Of a DNA stretch of 64,000 nucleotides, positions 18,720 through 27,780 are shown one piece after another. The stretch's first letter is position 1; each line of letters begins with the position of its first letter. Origin of the DNA: Halopenitus salinus (lineage in GTDB: Archaea; Halobacteriota; Halobacteria; Halobacteriales; Haloferacaceae). Location: contig NZ_JBHSXL010000002.1 in NCBI RefSeq assembly GCF_042662125.1, forward strand, positions 124,001 through 188,000, in the 5' to 3' direction. Position numbers and translations under genes: made by a program. The notes under the pieces were generated by a model. It saw nothing but the letters and a program-made list of their open reading frames with translations, did not search any database and was not told the origin of the DNA.

Positions 18720-18974
18720 TCGGAGGCGTCGGGACACTACCGGCAGTCGCATCCCCACCCCTACTACATTCCAGAGAAGTTGCCCGTCTCATCCCCAATC
18801 GAGATCGACGACGAGCTCCACACCGGTGACTGGGATTCCGGCCGTTTCCGGAAACCGGATATTTCCACAATCAGAATCGAGTGGAGGCGGAGTAATAGCG
18901 GAAGCGTTCCAACGGCGATCAGAGCCTTTCCGGAATCCACCCAGTCATACTTTTATGACTCACACCGGAACTAG
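18720..18974 (+). pseudogene. Protein-like remnant before the orc gene
   Basis: A frame open from just after a TAG at 18717 to 18974 reads like the C-terminus of a haloarchaeal protein (HPHPYYIPEKLPVSSP, then ELHTGDWDSGRFRKPD), but has no good ATG. A TTG at 18780 would give 64 residues. It lies just outside the right end of the cargo element. I treat it as the 3' remnant of an unknown gene. The rest of 18,471-18,988 shows only the element end and no other gene. Confidence 0.35.
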
Positions 18975-18988
18975 TCACTCACCGACAG

Positions 18989-20017
18989 ATGATTCGCGAT
19001 GCTCGCGTTCTCCGTGCCGGGTTCGTCCCTCGTGAGGTCGAGCATCGCGACGCCGAGGTGAACCACCTTTCCAGCGTCCTCGAGCCGATCACAAACGACG
19101 AGCCCGCCGACACGGCGATCGTCACCGGCCCAAGCGGCGCCGGTAAGACCTGCATCTCGAAGTTCGTCACCGAGCGCCTTCGCGAGGAGGTTCTCGACGT
19201 CGAGGCGACCTACGTCAACTGCTGGCGGAACCACACCCGATTTCGTGCGCTCTACCAGATTCTCGACGATCTCGGAACGACGATCGACATCCACCGTCAG
19301 TCGACACCCCACGACGAACTCACCAATCGACTCCAGGAGTACGACGGTCCTCGAACCGTGGTCATCCTCGACGAGGTCGATCAGCTCGAGGACCCGAGCA
19401 TCATCTACACCCTTCATGATCTCCCACAATTCGCGATCATCTGCATCGCGAACACGGAAGAAGAGCTGTTCAGTCAGATCGACGATCGCCTCGTGAGCCG
19501 CCTCCGGTCGAGCGAGCACGTCCGGATGGACAAGTACCACGACGACCAGTTGTTCGACATTCTGCGTGCTCGCGCGAAGTGGGGCCTCGACGAGGACGTC
19601 ATCGTCGACGACCAGCTCTACCGGATCGCGGATGCGGCCGCCGGCGACGCCCGCCTCGCGATCGGAATTCTGCGGACCGCGGCCAGCAAGGCCGATCGCG
19701 AGAACTGCGACCGGATCACCGACGACATCCTCCTCGACTCAGCCGAGGATGCACGTGCCCAGATCAAACAGAAGAGCCTCGAGTCGCTCACGCCCCATCA
19801 GCGCGTCGTCTACGAAATCGTGCGCGATCACGGGCCAATTGGACCGAGTGAGATCCACGAGCACTATTCCGACGACGTCGACGATCCTCGAACGAAGCGG
19901 ACGGTCCGGACATATCTCTCGAAGATGGTCCAGTACAACCTCCTCGAGGCCGAGGGAACGAGTCGGGATCGGGAGTACTCGATCGTCGATTCGAAGGTCG
20001 CTTCGCCCATGGGGTGA
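18989..20017 (+). CDS. orc1/cdc6: Orc1/Cdc6-family replication initiator
   Basis: A 342-residue AAA+ protein. Walker A GPSGAGKT is at 47-54, Walker B VVILDEVDQ near 124, sensor-1 FAIICIANTEEE follows, and a C-terminal winged-helix domain begins around 265 (LTPHQRVVYEIVRDHGPIG). It binds origin boxes and loads the replicative helicase in archaea. The length is typical of plasmid or short haloarchaeal Orc paralogues. It converges with the secreted hydrolase gene, with 13 bp between their ends. Its C-terminal 86 codons recur as a stand-alone remnant at about 25,043-25,301. It supports the idea that this region is or was a replicon, possibly using the repeats at 14.2-14.8 kb. Confidence 0.93.
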   Translation: MIRDARVLRAGFVPREVEHRDAEVNHLSSVLEPITNDEPADTAIVTGPSGAGKTCISKFVTERLREEVLDVEATYVNCWRNHTRFRALYQILDDLGTTIDIHRQSTPHDELTNRLQEYDGPRTVVILDEVDQLEDPSIIYTLHDLPQFAIICIANTEEELFSQIDDRLVSRLRSSEHVRMDKYHDDQLFDILRARAKWGLDEDVIVDDQLYRIADAAAGDARLAIGILRTAASKADRENCDRITDDILLDSAEDARAQIKQKSLESLTPHQRVVYEIVRDHGPIGPSEIHEHYSDDVDDPRTKRTVRTYLSKMVQYNLLEAEGTSRDREYSIVDSKVASPMG

Positions 20018-20030
20018 CCAACCTCGCTCA

Positions 20031-21815
20031 CTACTCGTTATTTGACGCTCGCCGTTTGATCAGGTATCCGAGTCCACCTGCTGACGCGATCGCCTGTAGT
20101 ACACCGAACCCAGGTTGTTCCTCAGCCGTTACGTCATCCTGCTCTGGAGTCGGACTCTTCGTTGGTTCCGTACCTGCTGTTGAGACATCGCTGGAGTTCG
20201 CCGCACTACTCTGTGGATTCTCAACCACCTCGATCGGACTCCCACTTACTCGTCTCCCATCAACACGAAACTCGTACGAGCCAGGAGTGTCGAACGAGTG
20301 CTCAAACTCGATCGTCTCGCTTTCACCAGGCGATATCTGCTTTTGTTTCGTACTGATCTCTCGCTGATCGACGCTCAAACTCGGCGTTGCGGTTGCAACA
20401 CGGCTCACTCGATTTTCGATATCGACGGTCACGGTGACCGACTCGTCGACGCCGATTTGATCAGCGGATCGGCGCACAGATAGTCCGAACAATGCGTGCT
20501 CAGCCGTCGAACGTTCTCGGTGAAAGGCGACGATATCATCGAGCATCTCCCCGTTCACCAAGTGTCCGACACCCTCGTACACTTTGGATGTCATACTCGC
20601 GCCGGCTTCTTCGTACACGGACATCGTGATTGGGAGCCGTTCCGTGATCCGGTTTTTGCCGTAGACGTCGACAGCCCGATCGCCATACTGTGTGGAGATT
20701 CCGTAGTACCCTCGTGGATCCGTTTCCGGGAGTGGCTGGTCTTCTTCACCGTTGAAGAAGAACTGATCAATGTTCATCCAAGCCTCTTCGTCGAATGATC
20801 TCCCCGTGAGATCTTCATAATCAGCCGTACCGAGCGGATAGGGCAGGCGTGTCCCGTTCAGCGTGTCGTGGGGGAGCGGAGCTGCACCCGTCCCGCCAAC
20901 CGAAATGGTGCTGACTCGACCTGGATGCAGGAACGCAAATCGCGACGTGAACGTCCCTGCTCCCGAAAATCCCTCCATGTGAATCAGATCGCTTACTGGG
21001 TATCCTTCATCGCCCAGTCGTTCTCGAGCGTCATCGATCATGTTCACGATCTGCTCGTCAACCCGCTCGATCGTCTCTTGTGGGAATGCGTCGGTTGTAA
21101 TGTCGTCCAATCCGGTTTCCGGCCGTAACGTTTGAATCGCTAAGGTTTGGACGAGATCTAGTCCGTCTTCGGGTAACCGCGGCAATCCGGGGATAAGCCC
21201 CGGGAATCGAAGCTCACCAGCAGCCCGGAATTCACTATCGGTGATTTGGTCTTGCAGTTCATCCCGTGTTTCGACCCGTGGGGCATTGTTTGGCTGAACG
21301 TAAATCGGACGTTCAGTTGTCTGATCTGTCGTGGGTTTAAACAGAGCGTACGGAAGGTAGAATCCGGAATCAGGATCGGCTTCAACGAGTTCGACTGCCG
21401 GTCCTGCATCCGCAATTGACTCATCAACCGCCACGAGTGCACTATCCCGGGCAAGAAGTTCATCATCAGCCCAGATCTCGGCCCGTATCTCCTGTGTTTC
21501 GGGGATTGGCTTACTCAGTTCGAGAGGTCGATCGGTAACGTCGGTACCGGCACCCAGTTCGATCGTTCGATAGTTGATGTTGGTTCCGTCGACTTGATGA
21601 TCCGAAATGATGATGAGTGTGGCTTCGACGTCGGTTCGAGCCTCTGCGACGACGATCGTCTGACCATCCGTCTCTTGATCGTCGATCGCGATCGACGCAT
21701 CTGTGGACTGAGCAGAGACTGATCCTGAGTGACCGATCGCAGCCACACCGACAGCCGAGACGGCTGACCGTTTCAAAACTCGTCTCCGGCTCCACGACGG
21801 AGTCTCACACCACAT
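20031..21815 (-). CDS. Tat-exported alpha/beta hydrolase-like protein with PGF-CTERM-type anchor
   Basis: 594 residues. The N-terminus carries a twin-arginine signal (SRRRVLKRSAVSAVG, then an Ala-rich stretch to VSAQS). A central hydrolase region contains the nucleophile-elbow motif GFSGAG near 282-287 and a later GVGHLVNGEM block that could supply the His. A beta-rich domain follows from about 440 (VTVTVDIENRVS, cell-surface/CARDB-like). After a Thr/Pro-rich linker the C-terminus ends in QPGFGVLQAIASAGG, a hydrophobic stretch and RR, which matches PGF-CTERM sorting to the cell surface. Substrate unknown; esterase or lipase activity is plausible. Confidence 0.8.
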   Translation of the reverse strand: MWCETPSWSRRRVLKRSAVSAVGVAAIGHSGSVSAQSTDASIAIDDQETDGQTIVVAEARTDVEATLIIISDHQVDGTNINYRTIELGAGTDVTDRPLELSKPIPETQEIRAEIWADDELLARDSALVAVDESIADAGPAVELVEADPDSGFYLPYALFKPTTDQTTERPIYVQPNNAPRVETRDELQDQITDSEFRAAGELRFPGLIPGLPRLPEDGLDLVQTLAIQTLRPETGLDDITTDAFPQETIERVDEQIVNMIDDARERLGDEGYPVSDLIHMEGFSGAGTFTSRFAFLHPGRVSTISVGGTGAAPLPHDTLNGTRLPYPLGTADYEDLTGRSFDEEAWMNIDQFFFNGEEDQPLPETDPRGYYGISTQYGDRAVDVYGKNRITERLPITMSVYEEAGASMTSKVYEGVGHLVNGEMLDDIVAFHRERSTAEHALFGLSVRRSADQIGVDESVTVTVDIENRVSRVATATPSLSVDQREISTKQKQISPGESETIEFEHSFDTPGSYEFRVDGRRVSGSPIEVVENPQSSAANSSDVSTAGTEPTKSPTPEQDDVTAEEQPGFGVLQAIASAGGLGYLIKRRASNNE

Positions 21816-21932
21816 TATAACACCGAATGCAGATGTGAATCACTAAATGATTTGTATATCGTACGTACATCCAGTCCGATCGCGTTTGTTCTCAAACGAT
21901 ATCGTAGACAAACGTAGCGAACAGCCTCGTAG

Positions 21933-22334
21933 TCACTCACCTTGCTCTTGAAGAAAAATATTCACAATGAGACGCGTGTTTTGTGGATTAACAATAAGAC
22001 GATATGTGCCATCCAGTTCGGCAGTATGTGTTTCCATCGTCGTCTCCGACGATCGAGGTCCTGCAGTAAGAACATCGTTTCCGTTCGGATCTTGCAACGT
22101 AAATGAACCGGTATATGGGGCGCTCTCGGAGCCCGTATCTCTCACACTAACGCGGATCTCGGTCCCAGCCAAGACGTCAAACTCTACCGTTTCGGGACTC
22201 CGACTTACGGTCTCAGAAATATCTGAATCCTCGCCAAGAGAGATGTTTCCTTGATCTAGCTGATATGCGGCCCACACTCCAACGGAACTCACTACCACCG
22301 TCCCAGTGGCGCCGATATAGTGACGTCGGTTCAT
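21933..22334 (-). CDS. Secreted or membrane-anchored beta-domain protein
   Basis: 133 residues from the ATG at 22334 (MNRRHYIGATGT), preferred over an ATG six codons upstream because the Arg pair and hydrophobic segment then form a normal N-terminal signal. The rest is a beta-sandwich-like domain (VEFDVLAGTEIRVSVRDTG, GTYRLIVNPQNT) similar in style to the pre-peptidase or emp24-like folds seen in haloarchaeal surface proteins. No catalytic motif. Same strand as the hydrolase gene and about 115 bp from it. Confidence 0.65.
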   Translation of the reverse strand: MNRRHYIGATGTVVVSSVGVWAAYQLDQGNISLGEDSDISETVSRSPETVEFDVLAGTEIRVSVRDTGSESAPYTGSFTLQDPNGNDVLTAGPRSSETTMETHTAELDGTYRLIVNPQNTRLIVNIFLQEQGE

Positions 22335-22410
22335 AGAGTAATTCCAGTACAATTTCGGTGCTTTCTATTAACATTTACTCAGACGGGGTTGATACTCCTC
22401 TGACATTGGT

Positions 22411-22483
22411 TTATTCAGCACGGCCCTTCGAACAACAACGCCATTTATCGGAAAAGTTGGTTGAGAGTCACAACCAAGTAGCC
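22411..22483. repeat. Degenerate IS6-like end
   Basis: TTATTCAGCACGGCCCTTCGAAC followed by GGTTGAGAGTCACAACC and GCC at 22483 resembles, with changes, the inner motif and terminal segment of the proven ends at 29,957-30,013. No target duplication or partner end was found, so it is at most a relic. It sits directly after the tspO stop. Confidence 0.3.
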
Positions 22484-22486
22484 ATT

Positions 22487-22969
22487 TTATCCTGCAGCGT
22501 AGATTGCGTAATTGAGTATGACTGCAAACGAAACCCATCCGAGATACGGAACCAGCAATGCGGCCGCGATACGACTAACCCGAGAAAATAGAACGATTGT
22601 GGCAACAATTGTGGCCCACAGCAGAAGGATCAAAACGAGTCCCAGATCAGCTCGCTGAAGCCCAAAGAAAACCGGTGTCCAGCCTAGATTCAGGGCAAAC
22701 TGGATGGCGAATATACTGAGAGCGACTTGGACAGATCGTTGATCCGTTCCATGCCGCCAGACGATGAATAAAGCTGCTCCCATCAGTGTGAACAGGAGCG
22801 TCCATACGATTGGAAAGAGAATTTCCGGTGGATAGAACCACGGACGGTCGATCCATCCCGTATCTGCACCAAAGAATACCGCCGGTAATGCCCCAAGCGC
22901 ATTCACCGATAGAATCACCCCAAGGGCGATAACTCCCTCACGTGTCGTTAATCCATACCGTTGAAACAT
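22487..22969 (-). CDS. tspO: TspO/MBR family membrane protein
   Basis: 160 residues with five membrane spans, the normal size for the family. Signature blocks are present: WFYPPEILFPIVWTLLF in the first loop and helix, FALNLGWTPVFFGLQ in the middle, and VPYLGWVSFAVILNYAI at the end. TspO proteins bind tetrapyrroles and cholesterol-like ligands and act in stress and porphyrin handling. It stands alone here, with divergent non-coding DNA upstream. Start ATG at 22969; no alternative is needed. Confidence 0.93.
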   Translation of the reverse strand: MFQRYGLTTREGVIALGVILSVNALGALPAVFFGADTGWIDRPWFYPPEILFPIVWTLLFTLMGAALFIVWRHGTDQRSVQVALSIFAIQFALNLGWTPVFFGLQRADLGLVLILLLWATIVATIVLFSRVSRIAAALLVPYLGWVSFAVILNYAIYAAG

Positions 22970-23442
22970 GCCTCCCTCTACTCTAGGAGTAAAGGTAGTG
23001 GTTGCGTCTGATGAGACTTAACGTACGTAACCTGCGGGCCGTCGTTGTCTGCGTGGGCCGCGGTCACGCTGATCGACGTCGGCCAAGAGGCGACCTGCGG
23101 TTGTGCTTGGCGATGCAACGGACCTGATTCTTCGGCGATCGGTCACGAGATCGACGTGAGTCGCCGGGCAGATACGGTCGTTCACCAGGGATACGGATGA
23201 GTGTTGGGCGACGATCGACGGAACAACAAAGGGGGAATGCAGCCAATCAGGATGTTGTATGATGTTGGGGGGTCGAATGGGTCGGAGTCAACTTTCCTAA
23301 TTGGCTACACGGGAGATTCACACACAGATGAGAAAAAAGACCGTCGGAACCGGACTGCACAGCCGGATTTTCGTGGAATTTGGACCGGCCTTGATGCCGG
23401 CGCGATCGTTCTGGTCGTAATCAACGTCGTCGCTGGATATCA
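22970..23442. other. No convincing gene
   Basis: A frame of 103 codons (23201-23512, plus) contains a hydrophobic stretch (LDAGAIVLVVINVVAG) but otherwise low-complexity sequence, and runs antisense into the pseudogene at 23,443-23,690. I see no repeats, tRNA or other RNA signature. The GC-rich first part (23,030-23,230) contains many GATCG and CGATC words without clear symmetry. Confidence 0.3.
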
Positions 23443-23690
23443 TCAGCCTGCCACCCAGTACACACCGTCCCGTTCACGACGGGCGACAGCCTGCTCGTTC
23501 ATGGTCTCGTAGAAGGCCACGAACTCTTGGGCAGTCTCCGGTCCCGATTGATCCACCGACACCACTCCTCGAAGTCCTCGGCGCCGGACTGATCGGCGAT
23601 GTCGCGAAGCGATCGGGCTTTGGTTCGATCGTGTATTCGTAAGCCGCCAAATGGTGTCAAAATATAGCTGACACAACTGCTTACATTCAT
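23443..23690 (-). pseudogene. Frameshifted small haloarchaeal protein
   Basis: Two minus frames join into one protein-like chain. One gives ARSLRDIADQSGAEDFEEWC and the other continues TAQEFVAFYETMNEQAVARR and ends DGVYWVAG. A one-base shift near 23,570 separates them. The joined product would be a small acidic helical protein. Its 5' part overlaps the HMCES-like remnant at 23,636-23,727. I do not recognise the family. Confidence 0.4.
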
Positions 23691-23727
23691 CTGCTCCGGC
23701 AGACAGCCACTACTTCGAGTCTGTTCT
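23636..23727 (-). pseudogene. Decayed fragment of an HMCES-type gene
   Basis: The plus-strand sequence here (CGCCAAATGG then GCTGACACAACTGCTTAC and TCTGCTCCGGCAGACAGCCA) aligns without large gaps to 27,872-27,962 inside the intact HMCES gene, with scattered substitutions. A companion fragment at 25,345-25,402 matches the adjoining part of the same gene, so the copy was split and reordered. Confidence 0.5.
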
Positions 23728-23736
23728 TACTCAGAT

Positions 23737-24798
23737 TTAGGAAAGTATCTCACTAGCGGACTCGGTAGCTCTGATACGTTTTTCATCATCACGGTAGTAG
23801 TATTCATCAAGAGTCGTTGAGAGGTACTGATAGACCTGTTTTCCACTTTCTAAGTTCCATTCGGATGCGAGCTCTTTGTTGCTCGTTGGTTCCAGTCGGA
23901 GAATGTCCTGTAACCTTCGTCGGTCAGTATCCGATAGATCGCCGTCTGGTGATAATGATTCCTCGTCCGCCGACACGTCGGCATTCGGTGTATCCTTCGG
24001 CTTTGCATCAATTTCGCCGGCCGGTTCGAATGGTGAAGCAACGAGGGCTCGCATTTGTTTGCGGGTCTCTGGCGTGATATCGAACACGAATCGATACTTG
24101 TGTTGGACCCATCCATCGGTTTGGTCTCCTTCAAAAACGTTCTGAGAGTAAATCACTCGATCAACATCGACGCCGATTGGGATTTCCTCTGGCGCAACGA
24201 CACCCAGTGTTTGGGTCCCCGGTTCCATGTCCACGAAATCCACGCTATACTGAGCTGGAAGCGGCGAATACTGTTCAGTAGCCAAGAATGAGTTCTGCAT
24301 TGACTCATAATTGTACCCGTCTGTTCCAACATACTTCGTCTCCGCTGATCCCTGCCATTTCTGAACGTATTCAGACGTGTTCTCGATATGGAACAGGGCG
24401 AGAAATCGATTCGAAGTGTTTGCTGAATCACGCTTGTGCTCCCAGACGAGATCAGTAATGTCCGTTCGAAAGAATCCGAGGAGAGATACTTGAACAGGAC
24501 CTTGGTGGATCGACAAGTCATCCGAAAGCCGTCCACGAATTGTCTCGGATGTAACTGGCGTGCTCAACCCGAGTATCGAATCCGCAAAGCCCTCGAATGC
24601 AGCATCACGATCCTGCCGCTGCTGTTTTGTCCCAGTACTGTCTTCGATCTGGTCGTACGCTTCCTTGATTCGCTGAAATTCTTCTTGATCCCCTCCTTGG
24701 TCTGGATGGTGTTTCTTTACCAGGGCCTGATACACTGCCTTGACAACTTCCTCGTCGGCATCCGGATGAACCCCAAGAACGTCGTAGGGATTGGCCAT
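23737..24798 (-). CDS. J-domain (DnaJ-like) co-chaperone with unknown C-terminal region
   Basis: 353 residues. The N-terminal J domain (YDVLGVHPDADEEVVKAVYQ) has the HPD motif at 31-33 and ends near residue 62. The middle (about 80-230) is a beta-rich domain of unknown type with VWEHKRDSANTSNRFLALFH. The C-terminus (about 285-350) resembles a winged helix (LQDILRLEPTSNKELASEW). No Gly/Phe or zinc-finger region is present, so this is a class III J protein that would recruit DnaK to a special client. A TATA-like CATTATAGTC lies upstream. Confidence 0.8.
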   Translation of the reverse strand: MANPYDVLGVHPDADEEVVKAVYQALVKKHHPDQGGDQEEFQRIKEAYDQIEDSTGTKQQRQDRDAAFEGFADSILGLSTPVTSETIRGRLSDDLSIHQGPVQVSLLGFFRTDITDLVWEHKRDSANTSNRFLALFHIENTSEYVQKWQGSAETKYVGTDGYNYESMQNSFLATEQYSPLPAQYSVDFVDMEPGTQTLGVVAPEEIPIGVDVDRVIYSQNVFEGDQTDGWVQHKYRFVFDITPETRKQMRALVASPFEPAGEIDAKPKDTPNADVSADEESLSPDGDLSDTDRRRLQDILRLEPTSNKELASEWNLESGKQVYQYLSTTLDEYYYRDDEKRIRATESASEILS

Positions 24799-25042
24799 AT
24801 CGGGTGATTCGTGAGAGTCATTATAGTCTTCTCGTTGGCCACCTCACACTGGGCTAGTTGCTTTATCGGAAGGCTCCAAGCCCTGACAGAGGATCCGATT
24901 CGCGTCGAACTACTCATACACGACACTGTTGAAATCCTCTTTTCAAACATAAACATAACACAGCCGATGAAAAAAGGTGTCAACCTTAGCGTGAAGAGTG
25001 CGGCCGAGTAAGGGTGAGTTGGTGACCCGAAGATGCTCGAGC

Positions 25043-25301
25043 CCAGATTAAGCAGAAGAGCCTCAAGTCACTCACGACCCATCAGCGGGTCGTCTACGAA
25101 ATCGTGCGCGATCACGGGCCACTCGGGCCGAGTGAGATCCACGAGCGCTATTCCGACGACATCGACGATCCCCGGACGAAGCGGACCGTCCGGACGTATC
25201 TCTCGAAAATGGTCCAGTACAACCACCTCGAGGCCGAGGGAACGAGTCGTGATCGAGAATACTCAATCGTCGATTCGACGGTCGCTTCGCCGATGGGGTG
25301 A
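25043..25301 (+). pseudogene. Orphan winged-helix end of an orc1/cdc6 gene
   Basis: The last 86 codons of the Orc gene at 18,989-20,017 are repeated here with few changes: QIKQKSLKSLTTHQRVVYEI, then GPLGPSEIHERYSDDIDDPR and the same ending ASPMG. No AAA+ domain precedes it; upstream sequence diverges at about 25,043. An ATG at 25,104 could yield a 65-residue DNA-binding fragment, but decay from a duplicated gene is simpler. Confidence 0.8.
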
Positions 25302-25344
25302 CCGTGACGCCGTCACCTATCCGGAACTACACTCACCGAGGCCT

Positions 25345-25402
25345 GCTTGGTTGTGGTTCGATGACCAGCGGATCATCGTTTCCGGGATGTTGAGAGACCG
25401 TC
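25345..25402 (-). pseudogene. Second decayed fragment of an HMCES-type gene
   Basis: GGTTCGATGACCAGCGGATC and the following 30 bases align with 27,826-27,880, the 3' part of the intact HMCES gene. In the intact gene this segment adjoins the one matched at 23,636-23,727, but here the two fragments lie 1.6 kb apart in swapped order. Confidence 0.45.
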
Positions 25403-25537
25403 GTGGCGATGATTCCAAGCACTGTACCCAGATCTTCCTCTTTCGTTGAGCCGGTTGGGTCGGTACTCATACTGAATCGTGCTATCGATTACCACAGATC
25501 CTTATCACTAAGAGAACTGGGTCAAAAGTGGCTGGAT

Positions 25538-26719
25538 ATGGATAAGGAGGAGTTAGTTAACTACGTCGACCAATCAAAGTCTCTTCTCGAGTCGTCCCCG
25601 CAAATGGACGAACAGAATACGCGACGAAAGCTCATTGAGCCGCTTCTGGAGTTGCTGGGTTGGGATATGCTCTCCTCCGAAGTCGAATTAGAGTACTCGG
25701 TCCAAATGGGTGTGGGAACGAAGAAAGTCGATTATGCCTTGGAATTAGAGGATGCACCAGTGGTTTTTGTCGAAGCAAAAGGAGCTGACACGGCTATTTC
25801 ATCAGGACACCGAGACCAACTCACGAGCTACATGCGCCAGACTGGTGTGGACTGGGGGATGCTCACCAACGGAACGACGGTGGAACTCTACAAACGAAAA
25901 CAGGATAGCCAGAGGCCTGACGAGATACATCTTGGTAACATAGATCTGAATGATTTACCGGACAGGATCGGGTTACTTCGGGCCTTCTCTCGAGACTCTA
26001 TTGCATCCGGAGAATCAGAGACGATCGCCGAAAACGTCGAGACCACCCGCCGAGCTGCGGACCAACTTCGGGAAAATAAAGCGGAGATCTCAACGCGGAT
26101 AGCGGGTGTCGTTACAGATGAAATCGGAGATGCCGTCTCACAGACAGTGCAGGACGGGGCAAAGCAATTCGTCGACGTGTTAGCGTCATCTCTCGAACGC
26201 CAAGGTCGAGATGATTTCTCGATAGGAGGAAGAAACATTGAGGAAATCGAACACGGCGATGAGTTCGAGTGGACACCTGGTAAGGGGAAAGACGCTCTCG
26301 CGGGAACGATTGCACGGGCGGATATCCCCGGACCGCCGAATAGCCAGATAGCCATCTTCCCCACGAGAATCTCAGGCATTCAGTTCCTCAAAGAGAACAA
26401 CGCCTGGGGGTTCGTCCGAGTTGGTCAGGATCCCGACTATGCAGCGTTCTACGTCGCGGGTGGCCCGATGGAAATCCAATACATCGCGTCTATCAAAGAG
26501 ATCGTTCCTGCAGAGGAGGCTACTTTGGCTCGCGACCAAGAATCGTACATTGGCGACGAAGCAGATTTTGACCCCGGTGATCAGGTTGTCATCTTCGAAC
26601 CCGGCAGTTTGTATGAGTTAGAAGACCCGATCCGGTACAAGAACAAGGCACCGCAGGGTCGTGTTTACACAGACCTGAAGACGTTCAAGAACGCATCGAC
26701 TACAGAGGACGTTATTTGA
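25538..26719 (+). CDS. Restriction-type nuclease (HsdR N-terminal-like, PD-(D/E)XK)
   Basis: 393 residues from ATG 25538; the longer frame from 25403 starts inside the HMCES remnant and is less likely. The N-terminal third matches the type I HsdR N-terminal nuclease fold: NTRRKLIEPLLELLGWD, then VDYALELED and VVFVEAKG, which supply the Asp and the ExK of the active site. WGMLTNGTTVELYKRK follows. The C-terminal half is a separate beta-rich domain (FLKENNAWGFVRVG). There are no helicase motifs, so it works alone or with other proteins. Such stand-alone proteins are common in haloarchaea and are assumed to act in defence or DNA repair. Confidence 0.8.
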   Translation: MDKEELVNYVDQSKSLLESSPQMDEQNTRRKLIEPLLELLGWDMLSSEVELEYSVQMGVGTKKVDYALELEDAPVVFVEAKGADTAISSGHRDQLTSYMRQTGVDWGMLTNGTTVELYKRKQDSQRPDEIHLGNIDLNDLPDRIGLLRAFSRDSIASGESETIAENVETTRRAADQLRENKAEISTRIAGVVTDEIGDAVSQTVQDGAKQFVDVLASSLERQGRDDFSIGGRNIEEIEHGDEFEWTPGKGKDALAGTIARADIPGPPNSQIAIFPTRISGIQFLKENNAWGFVRVGQDPDYAAFYVAGGPMEIQYIASIKEIVPAEEATLARDQESYIGDEADFDPGDQVVIFEPGSLYELEDPIRYKNKAPQGRVYTDLKTFKNASTTEDVI

Positions 26720-26747
26720 CTGACGATTCCTGGCTAGAGTTCGTCTC

Positions 26748-26976
26748 TCATCGAAAGACGGTGGCGGGATAACCACTCTTTCTGCTTTGGACCGGCGATC
26801 GACCCGATTCGTCGGCAGCATCCTCAAGGAGATGGGAGGTGTCGATTACACAGGCAGGTCCCGAGATGATCGTTGTGTCAATTGCCGCAACGAATCCGCC
26901 ACGAAGCAGATTCCCGATCGTGTCGTAGGAGAAGCCACGTGTCCCGTGGAATACGGAGTAAACCGTCGCTACAGGG
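26748..26976 (-). pseudogene. 3' remnant of an unidentified gene
   Basis: Immediately after the methyltransferase stop, a minus frame without a start codon reads AGYIPVATVYSVFHGTRGF, then DTIGNLLRGGFVAAIDTTII and GPACVIDTSHLLEDA before ending near 26,748. The flow is protein-like, but I do not recognise the family. It covers the otherwise empty gap 26,720-26,988. Confidence 0.4.
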
Positions 26977-26988
26977 ATGTAGCCCGCA

Positions 26989-27669
26989 TCAACGGGGGAC
27001 AGTGCCGCTCATGATGTAGTAGTCGTGGTAGGGTTCTCCGCCCCACAGTGTTGCATCCATCAGCGGTTCGTGTGTGACATCGGAGAAGCCCCCCTGGAGG
27101 AGCACGTCGCTCAGTTCGTCGGGCGGTCGGCCGTGGTACATCGGCAGATCGTCGTGTATGGCTTCGTACTCGTCCCACGGCTCGTCGTGGTTCCAGTACC
27201 CCTCGATCAGGAGAACCCGCCCACCTGGCTCGACGACGCGTTGCCACTCCTGCAGTGCTGTAGTCGGATTGGGAAGCGTCCAGACAAGGTGGCGAGCGGT
27301 TACCAGTTCGGCGGCGTCATCCGGCAGGGCGAGTCGCTCCGCGTCCCCTTGCTGGAACGCGATCGAGTACTCGGTCTGTCGAGCCTTCGATCGGGCGTGT
27401 TTGAGCATCTCCCGGGCGACGTCGACGCCCACGACGTCGTGGCCGAGTTCTGCGAGCAACAGCGAGATGACCCCTGTCCCACAACCGACGTCGAGTATCC
27501 GATGGGAGTCGTCCCCCGTCCATTTCCGCAGCACTGAGAGCCAGCGGTCGTGCTGTTCCTCGGAGTGGATTCCGTGTTGACGCTCCTCGTCAAATGTTGC
27601 TGCCCGCCCGTTCCAGTGTTGCTGGACGAGGGGCTTGACGGTATCATCGCCGTGCGGTGGCGGTGTCAT
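26989..27669 (-). CDS. SAM-dependent methyltransferase, class I
   Basis: 226 residues. The SAM motif I is ILDVGCGTGVISLLLAELGH (near 57-76), with the acidic end of strand 2 at VVGVDVAREML and motif III around GDAERLALPDDAAEL. VEPGGRVLLIEGYW is the post-motif. The fold is that of small-molecule methyltransferases of the UbiE/ArsM type. The substrate cannot be told. It lies on the same strand as the HMCES gene, 111 bp downstream of it. Confidence 0.9.
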   Translation of the reverse strand: MTPPPHGDDTVKPLVQQHWNGRAATFDEERQHGIHSEEQHDRWLSVLRKWTGDDSHRILDVGCGTGVISLLLAELGHDVVGVDVAREMLKHARSKARQTEYSIAFQQGDAERLALPDDAAELVTARHLVWTLPNPTTALQEWQRVVEPGGRVLLIEGYWNHDEPWDEYEAIHDDLPMYHGRPPDELSDVLLQGGFSDVTHEPLMDATLWGGEPYHDYYIMSGTVPR

Positions 27670-27780
27670 AGCGAGATTTCTTACTCGTGTTCGCTACTGC
27701 TCTGGATTTTCATAGTCCTACGGATTCGATCGAGATACACGCTATCTCACAGCTGATTCGATGGCACGCGCTGTCAACAG

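Noticed and set aside
23201..23512. 103-codon plus frame with one hydrophobic stretch
   Set aside because: Runs antisense into a frameshifted gene, has low-complexity ends and no promoter; likely chance.
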